A program made the position numbers and the translations under genes. DNA of 64,000 nt from Psychrobacter frigidicola (GTDB lineage Bacteria > Pseudomonadota > Gammaproteobacteria > Pseudomonadales > Moraxellaceae), in contig NZ_VORZ01000001.1 in assembly GCF_007997305.1 (NCBI RefSeq), positions 1,054,001 to 1,118,000 of the forward strand, given 5' to 3'. The notes under the pieces were generated by a model. That model made no database searches. It was given only the letters and a program-made list of their open reading frames with translations, and was not told where the DNA came from. Of the stretch, positions 47,587 through 57,050 are shown piece after piece; position 1 is the stretch's first letter, and each line of letters begins with the position of its first letter.

Positions 47587-49167
47587 ATGGGTACCACACC
47601 ACTTGCACTGCTTTCAGTCTCAGATAAATCAGGTATTGTTGAATTTGCTCAAGGCTTAATTGTTTCAGGATTTGGCTTATTGTCTACCGGCGGGACTTAT
47701 CGTCTGCTCAAAGAACATGACGTTGCAGTCACTGAAGTATCAGATTACACCGGCTTTCCAGAGATGATGGATGGCCGCGTTAAGACCCTGCATCCTAAAA
47801 TTCATGGCGGTATTTTGGGACGCCGTGGTACTGATGATGCCGTCATGAGCGACCATGCTATTGAGCGCATTGATTTAGTAGTGGTTAACCTATATCCGTT
47901 TGCTGAGACTATCGCGCGCGCTGACGTCACGATGAATGACGCGATTGAAAATATTGATATCGGTGGCCCTACTATGGTGCGAGCAGCGGCCAAAAACCAT
48001 GCCCATGTCGGTATTGTTACCAACCCTGCCGATTACGAGCGTGTCTTAACGGCCTTAGGTGACGGCACTGAGCTCAGCTCATCTTTGCGTTATGACTTGG
48101 CCGTTAAAGCATTTGAGCATACCGCGCAATATGACGGTATGATTGCTAATTTCTTAGGTAGCCGTGTAAATGAGACCCAGCAACCAGAAGACTTTTCACG
48201 CACCTTGAACTTACAGCTCGATAAAGTACAAGACTTGCGTTACGGCGAAAACCCGCATCAAAAAGCCGCTTTTTATATTGAAAGTCACTTTAAACAAGCC
48301 GAGCAAGCGTCTATTGCGACGGCTGAGCAGCTACAAGGTAAAGCCTTATCTTATAACAATATTGCTGATACTGATGCCGCACTTGAATGTGTGAAAGCCT
48401 TTAGCGCGCCCGCTTGCGTGATTGTAAAACATGCCAATCCATGCGGCGTTGCTATTGATAATGACCAAGTTGCGGCTTACCGTACGGCTTTTAGTACCGA
48501 TCCTGAGTCCTCATTTGGCGGTATTATTGCCTTTAACCGTCAACTGACCGTCGCTGCTGCCAAAGCTATTATCGAGAATCAGTTTGTAGAAGTTATTATT
48601 GCGCCAAGTTTAGAAGATGGTGTATTAGAAGCGACGGCCAGTAAGAAAAACGTACGGGTCTTAATTTGCGGTGAGCTGCCAGCACCTACCGATCGCTTGA
48701 CTCAGCTAGACTATAAACGCGTTAATGGTGGTCTATTAGTACAAGAGCAAGATGTGGGTATTATTGGTGCCAGTGACTTAAAAATCGTCACTGATATTCA
48801 GCCTACAGAAGCACAGATTGCTGACCTATTATTCACCTGGGCAGTGGCTAAGTACGTCAAATCTAATGCGATTGTCTATGGTAAAAATCAGCGCACTATT
48901 GGCGTGGGTGCCGGTCAAATGAGCCGCGTAAATTCAGCACGTATTGCTGCTATTAAAGCCGAACATGCTGGTCTGATCACTGAAGGTGCGGTAATGGCAT
49001 CTGACGCCTTCTTCCCATTCCGTGATGGTATTGATAATGCTGCAGAAGTTGGCATTTCTGCAATTATTCAACCGGGTGGCTCAATGCGTGATGATGAGAC
49101 GATTGCTGCTGCTAATGAGCATGGTATCGCTATGGTATTCACTGGTATGCGTCATTTCCGCCATTAA
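47587..49167 (+). CDS. purH: Bifunctional AICAR formyltransferase / IMP cyclohydrolase
   Basis: A 526-residue enzyme catalysing the last two steps of purine synthesis. The N-terminal cyclohydrolase domain begins [20 protein letters not shown] and has [11 protein letters not shown]; the C-terminal formyltransferase domain has the catalytic Lys-His in [10 protein letters not shown] and [12 protein letters not shown]. The start at 47587 is where the conserved N-terminus begins; an in-frame ATG 22 codons upstream adds unrelated hydrophobic residues. GGAA lies about 9 bases before the ATG. A terminator follows. Confidence 0.96.
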   Translation: MGTTPLALLSVSDKSGIVEFAQGLIVSGFGLLSTGGTYRLLKEHDVAVTEVSDYTGFPEMMDGRVKTLHPKIHGGILGRRGTDDAVMSDHAIERIDLVVVNLYPFAETIARADVTMNDAIENIDIGGPTMVRAAAKNHAHVGIVTNPADYERVLTALGDGTELSSSLRYDLAVKAFEHTAQYDGMIANFLGSRVNETQQPEDFSRTLNLQLDKVQDLRYGENPHQKAAFYIESHFKQAEQASIATAEQLQGKALSYNNIADTDAALECVKAFSAPACVIVKHANPCGVAIDNDQVAAYRTAFSTDPESSFGGIIAFNRQLTVAAAKAIIENQFVEVIIAPSLEDGVLEATASKKNVRVLICGELPAPTDRLTQLDYKRVNGGLLVQEQDVGIIGASDLKIVTDIQPTEAQIADLLFTWAVAKYVKSNAIVYGKNQRTIGVGAGQMSRVNSARIAAIKAEHAGLITEGAVMASDAFFPFRDGIDNAAEVGISAIIQPGGSMRDDETIAAANEHGIAMVFTGMRHFRH

Positions 49168-49240
49168 TATTTATGATAGTTTAAACCATAAATAATTACT
49201 CAAAACTGTTTATGAAAGCTATGTTCTAGAATTGTACATT

Positions 49241-49273
49241 AAAAAAGCCACTATTGATAATAGTGGCTTTTTT
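49241..49273. terminator. Bidirectional terminator between purH and ppiD
   Basis: Perfect 15-base arms (49241-49255, 49259-49273) with a 3-base loop, core GCCACTATT and flanking A/T runs; genes converge here. Confidence 0.93.
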
Positions 49274-49302
49274 AATGTCATTTTATTCAACTTTAGCAAA
49301 GA

Positions 49303-51177
49303 TTAACGACCGCGTGCCCCTGCCATATTAGCCTCATTAATCTCAACTTTATACAGCAGACGTAGATAATCTAAATAATCTTGTAGCTGATCTTGGCCTA
49401 AGTTATCACGGATAATGGCTGCCGTTTGCGATTTTTCTAAGGCAGACAGTTGTGACTGCTGCTGAGTTTTGATTGTATCGCCGACTATTACGGTCGCGCC
49501 CATCTCACTTTGACTAGCCAGCGCTACAATACCATTAGCTGCTGCTTGCTTACTAAATGCCAAGCTACGCTCTTTATCGCTTAATAGTGGCGTTTGGCGA
49601 TTGACCTCACCCAAAGCTTGAAAGCTTACTGCTTGCTTACCAATATCAGCAGCCGTTTTGATACTGGCAGCCACTTTCTTAGCATCTTTCAGCGCTAAGG
49701 CACTGGCTTTTTGCTGACGTAAGGTCTGGGTAATTAGTGGCGTAGCAGCTGCTAAGGTCAAAGTTTTAGTAGGACGATAATTACTGGGTTGTACCCAAGC
49801 CATACCCTCGCCAATCTCAATACCGGTAGTGACCGCTTGATCTTGAATGGTGAATTCATCAAAAGCTTGCTTAATCACTGCTGGTTGCGCAAGGACTGAG
49901 GTATTATTTTCTTTACGATAATCTTTCAGACGTTTTAGCGGTAAGCTCTCTTGCTGAGCAATATCTGCAATACTAAAGCCATCGGCCGCTAAGTCATTAA
50001 TCGCAGTGACTTTATCAGCATAAACGGATTGACGCTTATACTCTTTCGCTTTTGCCGTAAGCTCCGCACGCATGCTCTCTAGACTAGGCACTTTACTGCC
50101 ATTATCTTCAGTCACGGTGAATATCTGATAACCAAAGCTGGTTTTAATCGGTGCAGTAACGTCACCAACCTTCAGACCGTTTAATGCTTTTTCAACTGCG
50201 GTAGCGTCATTACCAAATACGGACGGGTTAAAGGTACCAATCGCACCGCCACTGGTGCCTGAAGGATCGTCCGATTCTTTTTTAGCAATGGCGGCAAAAG
50301 ACTCCCCTTTAGTTAAGCGTGCTTTTATTTTATCCGCTTGTATTTTGGCATCTTTACCGGTCAATAGGATTTGGCTGATCTTGCGCTCATCGACGACAGC
50401 GAGGCCTTGCTTGAAGCCTTCATACTGCTGCTGTATGTCCTCAGTAGTGACTGCATCGACTTTAATAGTCGCAGGATTCAGCTCAATATAAGCTAAATCA
50501 ACCATAGCCTCACTTTTTAGCGTCTCTTTATTGGCATCATAGTAAGTTTTTAAATCAGTATTGGTCAATTTTACTTGTTGTTGATAGTCCTGCCAATTAA
50601 AGCGATGCAACCAAACTTTGCGCGACTCTAGCTGTAAGTCGATCAGCTGATTGACTGATTTCATCGGATAAATCGCGGTACTAACGATACTGGCATTAAG
50701 TTGATCAAGACTTAACTGATTGCGAAATTCTGCAAACAGCTGCTCTTTATTCATCCCACGCTGGCGCAAGAAGTTGGCAAACTGTTCGTTAGAAAAACCA
50801 CCGTTCTCATCTTTAAAGATATCTTCTTGGCGCAGTAGACGATTAATGGTATCGTCCGATACCGTCATGCCAAGCTTGCCAGCTTGCTGTTCAAGCAAGG
50901 TTCGATCAATTAAACCTTTTAATACTTGCTCATGCAGGACATCTTCATTCAATAAGCTAGCATCATCGAGTTGATCTAAGATTTCCGCGCGCCGACTGTT
51001 GACTGCCGTTTGATACTCTGACAATCCCACGCTTGCCTCACCTACCTGAGCGATTCGGTTGGGATCGATACCACTTTGGAAGTAGCTCTCAATACCAAGT
51101 AGCGCAAGCGGCGATAGGCATAAGATCAATAAAATGCGACCAGGCCAGCTTTTTAAAAAATCGCGCAATTTATCCAT
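49303..51177 (-). CDS. ppiD: Peptidyl-prolyl isomerase-like periplasmic chaperone PpiD
   Basis: A 624-residue inner-membrane-anchored chaperone working with the SecYEG exit. One N-terminal helix (residues 13-30, RILLILCLSPLALLGIES) is followed by a SurA_N-3 chaperone region (to about 220) and a parvulin-like PpiC domain at about residues 252-350 (ERKISQILLTG and GGAIGTFNPSVFG), then a C-terminal chaperone part. It is encoded after hupB on the same strand, as in E. coli, but lon is not adjacent. Length and architecture match PpiD. Confidence 0.92.
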   Translation of the reverse strand: MDKLRDFLKSWPGRILLILCLSPLALLGIESYFQSGIDPNRIAQVGEASVGLSEYQTAVNSRRAEILDQLDDASLLNEDVLHEQVLKGLIDRTLLEQQAGKLGMTVSDDTINRLLRQEDIFKDENGGFSNEQFANFLRQRGMNKEQLFAEFRNQLSLDQLNASIVSTAIYPMKSVNQLIDLQLESRKVWLHRFNWQDYQQQVKLTNTDLKTYYDANKETLKSEAMVDLAYIELNPATIKVDAVTTEDIQQQYEGFKQGLAVVDERKISQILLTGKDAKIQADKIKARLTKGESFAAIAKKESDDPSGTSGGAIGTFNPSVFGNDATAVEKALNGLKVGDVTAPIKTSFGYQIFTVTEDNGSKVPSLESMRAELTAKAKEYKRQSVYADKVTAINDLAADGFSIADIAQQESLPLKRLKDYRKENNTSVLAQPAVIKQAFDEFTIQDQAVTTGIEIGEGMAWVQPSNYRPTKTLTLAAATPLITQTLRQQKASALALKDAKKVAASIKTAADIGKQAVSFQALGEVNRQTPLLSDKERSLAFSKQAAANGIVALASQSEMGATVIVGDTIKTQQQSQLSALEKSQTAAIIRDNLGQDQLQDYLDYLRLLYKVEINEANMAGARGR

Positions 51178-51428
51178 AATTATTTCTGCTTTATTAACCT
51201 ATATTGATAAAAAACCATTGCAATACTATTAGCACTAGAAGCTTTTAGTAATAGAGACTAATAGCGATGACTGCTCTCAGGGTGGACAATGGCAAGGTGG
51301 GGACGTCAGTTTTTTGTAAAAGTCGGACACGGCTTGTTTTAGCAAGATAACCGTACGCGCCCTATGATACGTGAATTCTAGTTGAGACTCAAAATATTCA
51401 CACTATCTACTGAATAAATTTTATGTAA

Positions 51429-51459
51429 AAAAAAGCACCCAATATTAAGGTGCTTTTTT
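51429..51459 (-). terminator. Terminator after hupB
   Basis: Eleven-base arms AAAAAAGCACC and GGTGCTTTTTT (51429-51439, 51449-51459); on the minus strand the T-run continues for two more bases. The rest of the 315 bases between hupB and ppiD (51178-51492) holds no gene. Confidence 0.88.
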
Positions 51460-51492
51460 CACTACTTTAATCACTAACAAGCAAATAGTAGT

Positions 51493-51765
51493 TTAGTTTA
51501 AACGTTCTTTTAAGTTTTTACCTGCTTTAAAGCTTGGAACTTTACTGGCTGGAATGTCAAGCTCTTCACCTGTTTTAGGGTTGCGGCCAGTACGTGCTTT
51601 ACGGTCTTTTACGCTAAAAGTACCAAAACCAACTAATGAGATACTTTCGCCAGCTTCTAGAGCTTCGCCAATGCTTTCCATAACGGCATTTAGAGAATCA
51701 CCAGCTTGGGTTTTGTTTAAACCGCTTTTTTCTGCGATGCTATCAATTAATTCTGACTTATTCAT
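51493..51765 (-). CDS. hupB: HU-family DNA-binding protein
   Basis: A 90-residue histone-like protein that bends and coats DNA. MNKSELIDSIAEKSGLNKTQ and the arm region VGFGTFSVKDRKARTGRNP are standard; GFGTF and the RNP tip of the arm are intact. The start at 51765 is supported by AAGGA 7 bases upstream and by the conserved N-terminus; the longer frame reaching 51897 is not needed. Whether it is the alpha or beta HU type cannot be told from sequence alone. Confidence 0.94.
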   Translation of the reverse strand: MNKSELIDSIAEKSGLNKTQAGDSLNAVMESIGEALEAGESISLVGFGTFSVKDRKARTGRNPKTGEELDIPASKVPSFKAGKNLKERLN

Positions 51766-52292
51766 AAAAAATCCTTCAAGTTTAAGGGCTATAATAGACG
51801 CTAACGCCAAGTATTGTATCGCTCTCATATAATTTAAGCAATAAAAACAACTTTCGACGCCTGCATCTAACTTTTGACGCATATATCTGCGAGTCACACA
51901 TTATTAACGCCTTTATATCAAGGCTACATAAGGAGTGCAAGCGATTTTACACTTTTACGTGGTCTATACTACGTATTTGACACTTAACATTACGCAAAAC
52001 CCCTGCAACTCGCTTTTATTTTGGCATTTGCCTATTTTATTGAGATGTGGCTGCCAATATTATTAACTGTACTCAGTACGCATTTTTGTCAGCGCAACAA
52101 TTTGCTAACTGACAGATGCAAGCGTTACTTTTTATGATAGGGGTATTATAGCTACTCTACACAATTGCTATACTCAAAACGGTAATAGTTATATCTAAAA
52201 CCTTGTCACACTGACATTTTTCACTGCTAGGAATCATTTTTGAGTTCTTTTTCACTTAACTTACATCTGCCTAATAAAAACGGATTATCTAC
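51766..52292. other. Divergent hupB - SCP2 gene control region
   Basis: These 527 bases have no gene. AT-rich stretches with promoter-like hexamers exist on both strands, but none is well enough spaced to call. No repeat stands out. Confidence 0.45.
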
Positions 52293-52937
52293 ATGAAGCG
52301 TTCTACGTTGTCTCACTCTCTTCTCAATATCATTCTGGTGTTCATTGAGTCAGCATTAACGCTGCTGCTACGCCTAGACCCAGAGCTACGCAAAGCGGCT
52401 TATCCGCTTGCCAAACAAGGTACTGTCGTTTGCATAAGAATGTATATGCCGCATGTGCAAGTTTATGCAACTTTCAGTTATAAAGGGGTACTTTTAGACG
52501 CTAACTTACCTGCTGGTCGTAGTGAGCCTGATGTCATTATCAATGCTTATAGTATTCAGGTATTAAATGCCATTACTACTCATGACACTGAATCCACTGA
52601 GAAATTGCAAATGCGTGGAGATGTCATTCAAGTACAACTGGTTAAGCAGTTCATTATGCAAATGGGCATAGGTAGCTTAATCCAAAGCGTTGTTAAAAAG
52701 TTTAAAGGCGGGAAAAATAAGTCCAAATCTGATGAGACAGAAACAGAAGAAAAAAAGAACAATTACAAATTACGTATTACTGAGCAGCAAACACAGATTA
52801 ACACCCTAACTATTAAGAACCGCGAGCTTGAAACGACTGTCAAAGAGTTACATAGTAAGCAAAAGGTGTTTATGATTACAGCTATCATTACGACTGTTAT
52901 TGCAATTGGCGCTATCATTGCCTTGCTTATGAATTAA
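52293..52937 (+). CDS. SCP2/UbiJ-like protein with C-terminal membrane helix
   Basis: A 214-residue protein. Residues 1-130 resemble the SCP2 fold of UbiJ (ubiquinone-pathway accessory factor), including a hydrophobic helix LLNIILVFIESALTLLLRLD near the N-terminus and KLQMRGDVIQVQLVKQF. A Lys/Glu-rich segment (135-150), a coiled coil (about 155-190) and one C-terminal membrane helix (VFMITAIITTVIAIGAIIAL) follow, ending at residue 214. The anchored tail is not usual for UbiJ, so this may be a variant lipid-binding protein. No ubi genes are adjacent; isc genes follow. Confidence 0.62.
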   Translation: MKRSTLSHSLLNIILVFIESALTLLLRLDPELRKAAYPLAKQGTVVCIRMYMPHVQVYATFSYKGVLLDANLPAGRSEPDVIINAYSIQVLNAITTHDTESTEKLQMRGDVIQVQLVKQFIMQMGIGSLIQSVVKKFKGGKNKSKSDETETEEKKNNYKLRITEQQTQINTLTIKNRELETTVKELHSKQKVFMITAIITTVIAIGAIIALLMN

Positions 52938-53088
52938 TAGCTGTAATTTAATAGCTATAGACGCCTCAACTTTTAACACTAAGCAGCATTTATTTTTGAC
53001 TTTAAATAGATTTGTTTTAACCTAACTTTGCGTGATTGTTTTTATCAATAATGGTATTCAAGTAGATTAACCATTTAACATCATTTCA

Positions 53089-53121
53089 ATCTTGACTAAT
53101 TTAGTCGGGATTGAGTATAAT
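53089..53121 (+). promoter_or_regulatory. isc operon promoter with IscR type 1 box
   Basis: TTGACT (53092-53097) and TATAAT (53116-53121) are 18 bases apart. The sequence around the -35 element, CTTGACTAATTTAGTCGGGA, closely resembles the palindromic type 1 IscR site in which GACT and AGTC are spaced by four A/T bases. [2Fe-2S]-IscR bound here would block RNA polymerase, giving feedback on cluster supply. The box identification is by pattern, not by experiment. Confidence 0.72.
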
Positions 53122-53208
53122 GACTTTATCACAGCACATACCAATTTAAATATTTACTGAATATTTTTCTTATTCTTGGTTTATCACTAATCAGTTTGGA
53201 GACATTTT

Positions 53209-53706
53209 ATGCGCTTAACCACTCGAGGCAGATATGCAGTGACTGCATTGCTAGATTTAGCTTTGCAAACCAGCCAACACGACAGCGCCGTCTCTCTATC
53301 CGATATTGCTAAACGACAATCTATTTCAATATCTTATCTCGAGCAATTGTTCTCAAAACTGCGTAAGCGGGGGCTCGTAACCAGTATTCGTGGTGCAGCA
53401 GGTGGTTATCGTCTAGCAAAGCCACTGGATCAAATTGATGTGATGAGTATCATCTCAGCAGTTGATGAGTCGATTGAGGCTATGCAATGTGAAGGACGCG
53501 GTGACTGCCAAGGTGGCACAATGTGCCTAACACATGATTTATGGTGTGCGCTGTCCAATCATATCGAACAGTACTTGAAAAACATTACACTAGCACAATT
53601 ATTAAATATGGAAAATGTGCAGTTCATATCAGAGCGCCAGCACCTTCCTTCAATAAAAGAAATCACTACTATTACTTTATCGACCAGCGAGGCAAACCCA
53701 GCATGA
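53209..53706 (+). CDS. iscR: Iron-sulphur cluster assembly transcriptional regulator IscR
   Basis: A 165-residue Rrf2-family winged-helix regulator. [18 protein letters not shown] and [20 protein letters not shown] are the DNA-binding part. The [2Fe-2S] ligands C94, C100, C106 and H109 ([16 protein letters not shown]) are all present. It represses its own operon when cluster-loaded. A box of the expected kind overlaps the promoter 90 bases upstream. Its stop codon overlaps the iscS start by 3 bases (ATGA). Confidence 0.96.
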   Translation: MRLTTRGRYAVTALLDLALQTSQHDSAVSLSDIAKRQSISISYLEQLFSKLRKRGLVTSIRGAAGGYRLAKPLDQIDVMSIISAVDESIEAMQCEGRGDCQGGTMCLTHDLWCALSNHIEQYLKNITLAQLLNMENVQFISERQHLPSIKEITTITLSTSEANPA

Positions 53707-54929
53707 GTCAACATAACAACCTTATATACTTAGATTATGCCGCCACTACCCCAGTTGCCAAGTCGGTCGCTGCCAAGATGAGTGAATATTTGACAGTAGA
53801 TGGCATCTTTGGTAACCCAGCATCACGCTCTCATGGCTACGGTTGGCAGGCTGAAGAAGCGGTTGAGACTGCACGCGAGCAAGTTGCTGATGTGATTAAC
53901 GCCGATCCACGTGAAATTGTTTTTACGTCTGGTGCCACAGAGTCTGACAACTTAGCTATTAAAGGCGCAGCGCATTTTTACCAGACCCGTGGTAAACACA
54001 TTATCACCAGTCAAATTGAACATAAAGCCGTACTTGATACTTGCCGCGAGCTTGAGCAAGAAGGCTTTGAGATTACCTATCTGCAGCCACAAGCTAGCAC
54101 CGGTCTAATTTTACCAGAACAAGTAAAAGATGCCTTGCGTGAAGATACTATTTTAGTATCACTGATGGTCGTCAATAATGAGCTGGGTACTTTGACAGAT
54201 ATCGATGCTATTGGTGAGATTACTCGCACAGCTGGTGTTATATTCCACGTTGACGCGGCACAAGCAGTTGGTAAAATTGAGATTGACATCGAAAAGACTA
54301 AAGTTGATTTAATGAGTTTTTCAGGCCATAAAGCTTATGGTCCTAAAGGTATTGGTGCACTATTCGTACGCCGTAAGCCTCGTATCCGTCTAAAAGCCGA
54401 GCAACATGGCGGTGGACACGAGCGTGGTATGCGCTCAGGCACCTTACCGACTCATCAAATTGTTGGTCTAGGTGCTGCATTTAAGCTCGCAAATGACAGC
54501 TACGAGCAAGACAATGCCCATGCTGCAAAATTACGTCAAAAGCTATGGGACGGTCTGCAAGATATCGAAGAAATTTATCTAAACGGTGATCTTGAGCATA
54601 GTGTTCCTAATATCGTAAACATTAGCTTCAACTTCGTCGAAGGTGAGTCGCTAATGATGTCGCTAAAGGACTTAGCTGTATCATCAGGTTCAGCCTGTAC
54701 GTCAGCCACTCTTGAGCCATCATATGTGCTACGCGCTATTGGTCGCCCAGATGAATTGGCACACAGCTCAATTCGCTTCAGCTTCGGTCGTTATACCACT
54801 GAAGAAGATATCAATACTGTCATCAAACAAATGCACGAAGCCGTTGACAAATTGCGCGCCCTATCGCCACTTTGGGATATGTATCAAGACGGCGTTGATT
54901 TAGATTCAGTAGAATGGGCTGAGCACTAA
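53703..54929 (+). CDS. iscS: Cysteine desulfurase IscS
   Basis: A 408-residue PLP enzyme that supplies sulphur from cysteine for Fe-S clusters, thiamine and tRNA thiolation. [20 protein letters not shown] starts the conserved fold; the PLP lysine is K210 in [10 protein letters not shown], and the active-site cysteine is C332 in SSGSACTSA. The start at 53703 overlaps the iscR stop (ATGA). A frame reaching 53541 is open but unrelated to the family. The length is normal. Confidence 0.96.
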   Translation: MSQHNNLIYLDYAATTPVAKSVAAKMSEYLTVDGIFGNPASRSHGYGWQAEEAVETAREQVADVINADPREIVFTSGATESDNLAIKGAAHFYQTRGKHIITSQIEHKAVLDTCRELEQEGFEITYLQPQASTGLILPEQVKDALREDTILVSLMVVNNELGTLTDIDAIGEITRTAGVIFHVDAAQAVGKIEIDIEKTKVDLMSFSGHKAYGPKGIGALFVRRKPRIRLKAEQHGGGHERGMRSGTLPTHQIVGLGAAFKLANDSYEQDNAHAAKLRQKLWDGLQDIEEIYLNGDLEHSVPNIVNISFNFVEGESLMMSLKDLAVSSGSACTSATLEPSYVLRAIGRPDELAHSSIRFSFGRYTTEEDINTVIKQMHEAVDKLRALSPLWDMYQDGVDLDSVEWAEH

Positions 54930-55141
54930 AACTTGAGTGCCAATATTTAGACTAACTAGTATTAAAGTTAAAAGCTATTTTGTTAAAGACTTAGTTCTAA
55001 AATAAAATAGCAAAAATTATAACCGCTTAAAGTACGATATAACAATTATATTATCAATCAGACAATTATACCTTAAGTGTTTGACCCCAATTATCGATGA
55101 GTATAGAACAAGCACTCATCATCCTAACTAGGAGAAGACTC

Positions 55142-55549
55142 ATGGCCTATAGTGACCAAGTTATCGATCATTACGAAAACCCACGCAACGTTGGCAACCT
55201 TGATAAAAATGCCAAAAACGTTGGTACCGGTATGGTCGGTGCCCCAGCGTGTGGTGATGTGATGCGTTTGCAAATTCAAGTTGATGATAATGGTATCATT
55301 GAAGATGCACGCTTTAAAACTTACGGTTGTGGTTCAGCGATTGCTTCAAGCTCACTAGTAACTGAGTGGCTCAAAGGCAAAAGTTTGGATCAAGCTGGCG
55401 AAATTAAAAATAGTGATATTGCTGAGGAGCTTGCGTTACCTCCAGTAAAAGTACATTGCTCTGTATTGGCAGAAGACGCCATTAAAGCCGCTATTAGCGA
55501 CTATCGTGGCAAGACCACCGCTGCAACTGCAGAAGTAGCAACCAGTTAA
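55142..55549 (+). CDS. iscU: Fe-S cluster assembly scaffold IscU
   Basis: A 135-residue scaffold on which [2Fe-2S] clusters are built. Ligands C37, D39, C63, H105 and C106 are all present (GAPACGDVMRL, YGCGSAIASSS, VKVHCSVLAEDAI). The HscA-binding LPPVK-type motif appears as LPPVKV. AGGAG precedes the ATG by 8 bases. It is separated from iscS by 212 bases, far more than the few dozen usual in enterobacteria. Confidence 0.96.
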   Translation: MAYSDQVIDHYENPRNVGNLDKNAKNVGTGMVGAPACGDVMRLQIQVDDNGIIEDARFKTYGCGSAIASSSLVTEWLKGKSLDQAGEIKNSDIAEELALPPVKVHCSVLAEDAIKAAISDYRGKTTAATAEVATS

Positions 55550-55622
55550 GTTGCTTAACACAGGCGTCGTTTTTTAAACAATACCAAGTGTTAAAAATGC
55601 TTAATACTATTTAGCAAAACGG

Positions 55623-55654
55623 AGGTGACAATAACGCTTATGCAATTGTCACCT
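55623..55654 (+). terminator. Terminator-like hairpin between iscU and iscA
   Basis: Perfect 10-base arms AGGTGACAAT and ATTGTCACCT (55623-55632, 55645-55654) with a 12-base loop, followed by TTTATTTT. It sits inside the isc operon, where it could reduce read-through into iscA. Confidence 0.7.
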
Positions 55655-55717
55655 TTTATTTTCCAGTTTTGCTAGTGCTTATATTTGACAGCTAATTAAC
55701 AATCAATAGGAGTTGGC

Positions 55718-56038
55718 ATGATTGAAATGACAGAACGCGCCGCTAAGCATGTCCGAGACTTTTTGGACAATCGTGGCAAAGGGGCAGGAATTCGTGTAGG
55801 TATACGGACAGCAGGCTGTTCAGGCTTAGCCTATGTTTTAGAGTTTGTCGATGTGCCTGATGAAAATGATACCCGCTACGACAGTCGTGACGTGAGTATC
55901 TTTATAGATCCTAAAAGCTTGGTTTATTTAGACGGCTTATTAATGGACTACGAAAAAGAAGGCTTAAACGAAGGCTTTAAGTTTACTAATCCAAACCAAA
56001 AAGGCGAATGTGGTTGCGGTGAATCTTTTACCGTATAA
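55718..56038 (+). CDS. iscA: Iron-sulphur cluster assembly protein IscA
   Basis: A 106-residue A-type carrier. The three cluster-ligand cysteines are C34 ([13 protein letters not shown]) and C98 and C100 (ECGCGESF). It delivers clusters or iron to target apoproteins. AGGAG lies 7 bases before the ATG. Length is normal. Confidence 0.95.
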   Translation: MIEMTERAAKHVRDFLDNRGKGAGIRVGIRTAGCSGLAYVLEFVDVPDENDTRYDSRDVSIFIDPKSLVYLDGLLMDYEKEGLNEGFKFTNPNQKGECGCGESFTV

Positions 56039-56198
56039 GTATTTTTACAACTCCAAAACCTTTGATAGTGACACTATTTCTTTATAAGTAAAGTAGGCTA
56101 GAACCGATTATACTCATAGCTTACCGATAACGTTGGCTTGTCAATCAACACTCTCAAACCATTAATAACAATAAAAATCAGAATGTAAGGCGTATGCT

Positions 56199-56792
56199 AT
56201 GACAGATAATATGATTGATAGCACCCCAGAGGCGCAGTTTGACAACTTCTTTACTTTGTTTGAGCAACCTGTGCAATTCGAGCTGCTGCAAGACAGTCTC
56301 GATCAACGTCTGCGGGTTTTGCAAAAACGCTATCATCCTGATAATGTCGCAAAAAACCTTACTGATACTGCTAAAGCCCAACAGCATTCAGAACAAGCAT
56401 CTGCCCTTATTAATCAGGGTTACCAGACTCTAAGCGCTCCCGATAGCCGTGCAAGCTACCTACTTGATATGGCAGGACAAGCACAAAATGTCGAACAATC
56501 AATCGCTGATTTAGACTTTTTAGAAGATGCAATGCAAATGCGCATTGACTTAGACGAAGCTATTAACGATAAAGAGCGTCCCACCCTACAGCAGATGCAT
56601 CCAAAGATTATTGAGCGTCTAACCATTCAATCTACGCGCTTTATAACTGCCTATCAAAATAAAGAATGGGAAACCGCTATTGATGCGACGCAAAAACTAA
56701 AGTTCTTAGTCAAACTTGATGCTGACATTACTACTGGGCTTGATGATGTTGCGAATATTGAACAGTCCGATGATGATGACCTATATGTCTAG
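56199..56792 (+). CDS. hscB: Co-chaperone HscB (J-domain protein for IscU)
   Basis: A 197-residue protein. The N-terminal J domain has HPD at residues 46-48 (KRYHPDN), needed to stimulate HscA ATPase. The C-terminal helical bundle (about residues 95-180, MQMRIDLDEAI) binds IscU. It is about 25 residues longer than E. coli HscB, mainly an acidic tail. AAGG lies 10 bases before the ATG. Confidence 0.94.
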   Translation: MTDNMIDSTPEAQFDNFFTLFEQPVQFELLQDSLDQRLRVLQKRYHPDNVAKNLTDTAKAQQHSEQASALINQGYQTLSAPDSRASYLLDMAGQAQNVEQSIADLDFLEDAMQMRIDLDEAINDKERPTLQQMHPKIIERLTIQSTRFITAYQNKEWETAIDATQKLKFLVKLDADITTGLDDVANIEQSDDDDLYV

Positions 56793-56915
56793 TGTCGGCT
56801 AGGTGTTAAGTTAAGCCAATACTAATAATTAGACTAATAATGAGGGTTAAAATGATAATCACAATATCGTATAATCTATCACTGTAGACGCAGATAATAA
56901 AAGCTTACTTATATC

Positions 56916-56970
56916 GCTATTAACTTATTATATTAATAAGTTAATAGCTTGGATGAGCTATTAACTTATT
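56916..56970 (+). promoter_or_regulatory. Three-segment inverted repeat in the hscB-hscA spacer
   Basis: GCTATTAACTTATTA (56916-56930) pairs perfectly with TAATAAGTTAATAGC (56934-56948), and the latter can instead pair with a second copy of the first arm at 56957-56970 (14 bases). The two hairpins are mutually exclusive. A TATAAT lies at 56870-56875. The gap ends 80 bases before hscA. Confidence 0.75.
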
Positions 56971-57050
56971 GGCTGTTGCGTTTATTAATATTTGTGCGTC
57001 CCTCTATCTTTGTTAAATACTTCTTATTCATTTTATCTCTGAGTTGTCCT

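Noticed and set aside
47382..47627. An 81-codon frame between fis and purH
   Set aside because: It overlaps the purH start in another frame, begins at the last base of the fis stop and has no family resemblance.
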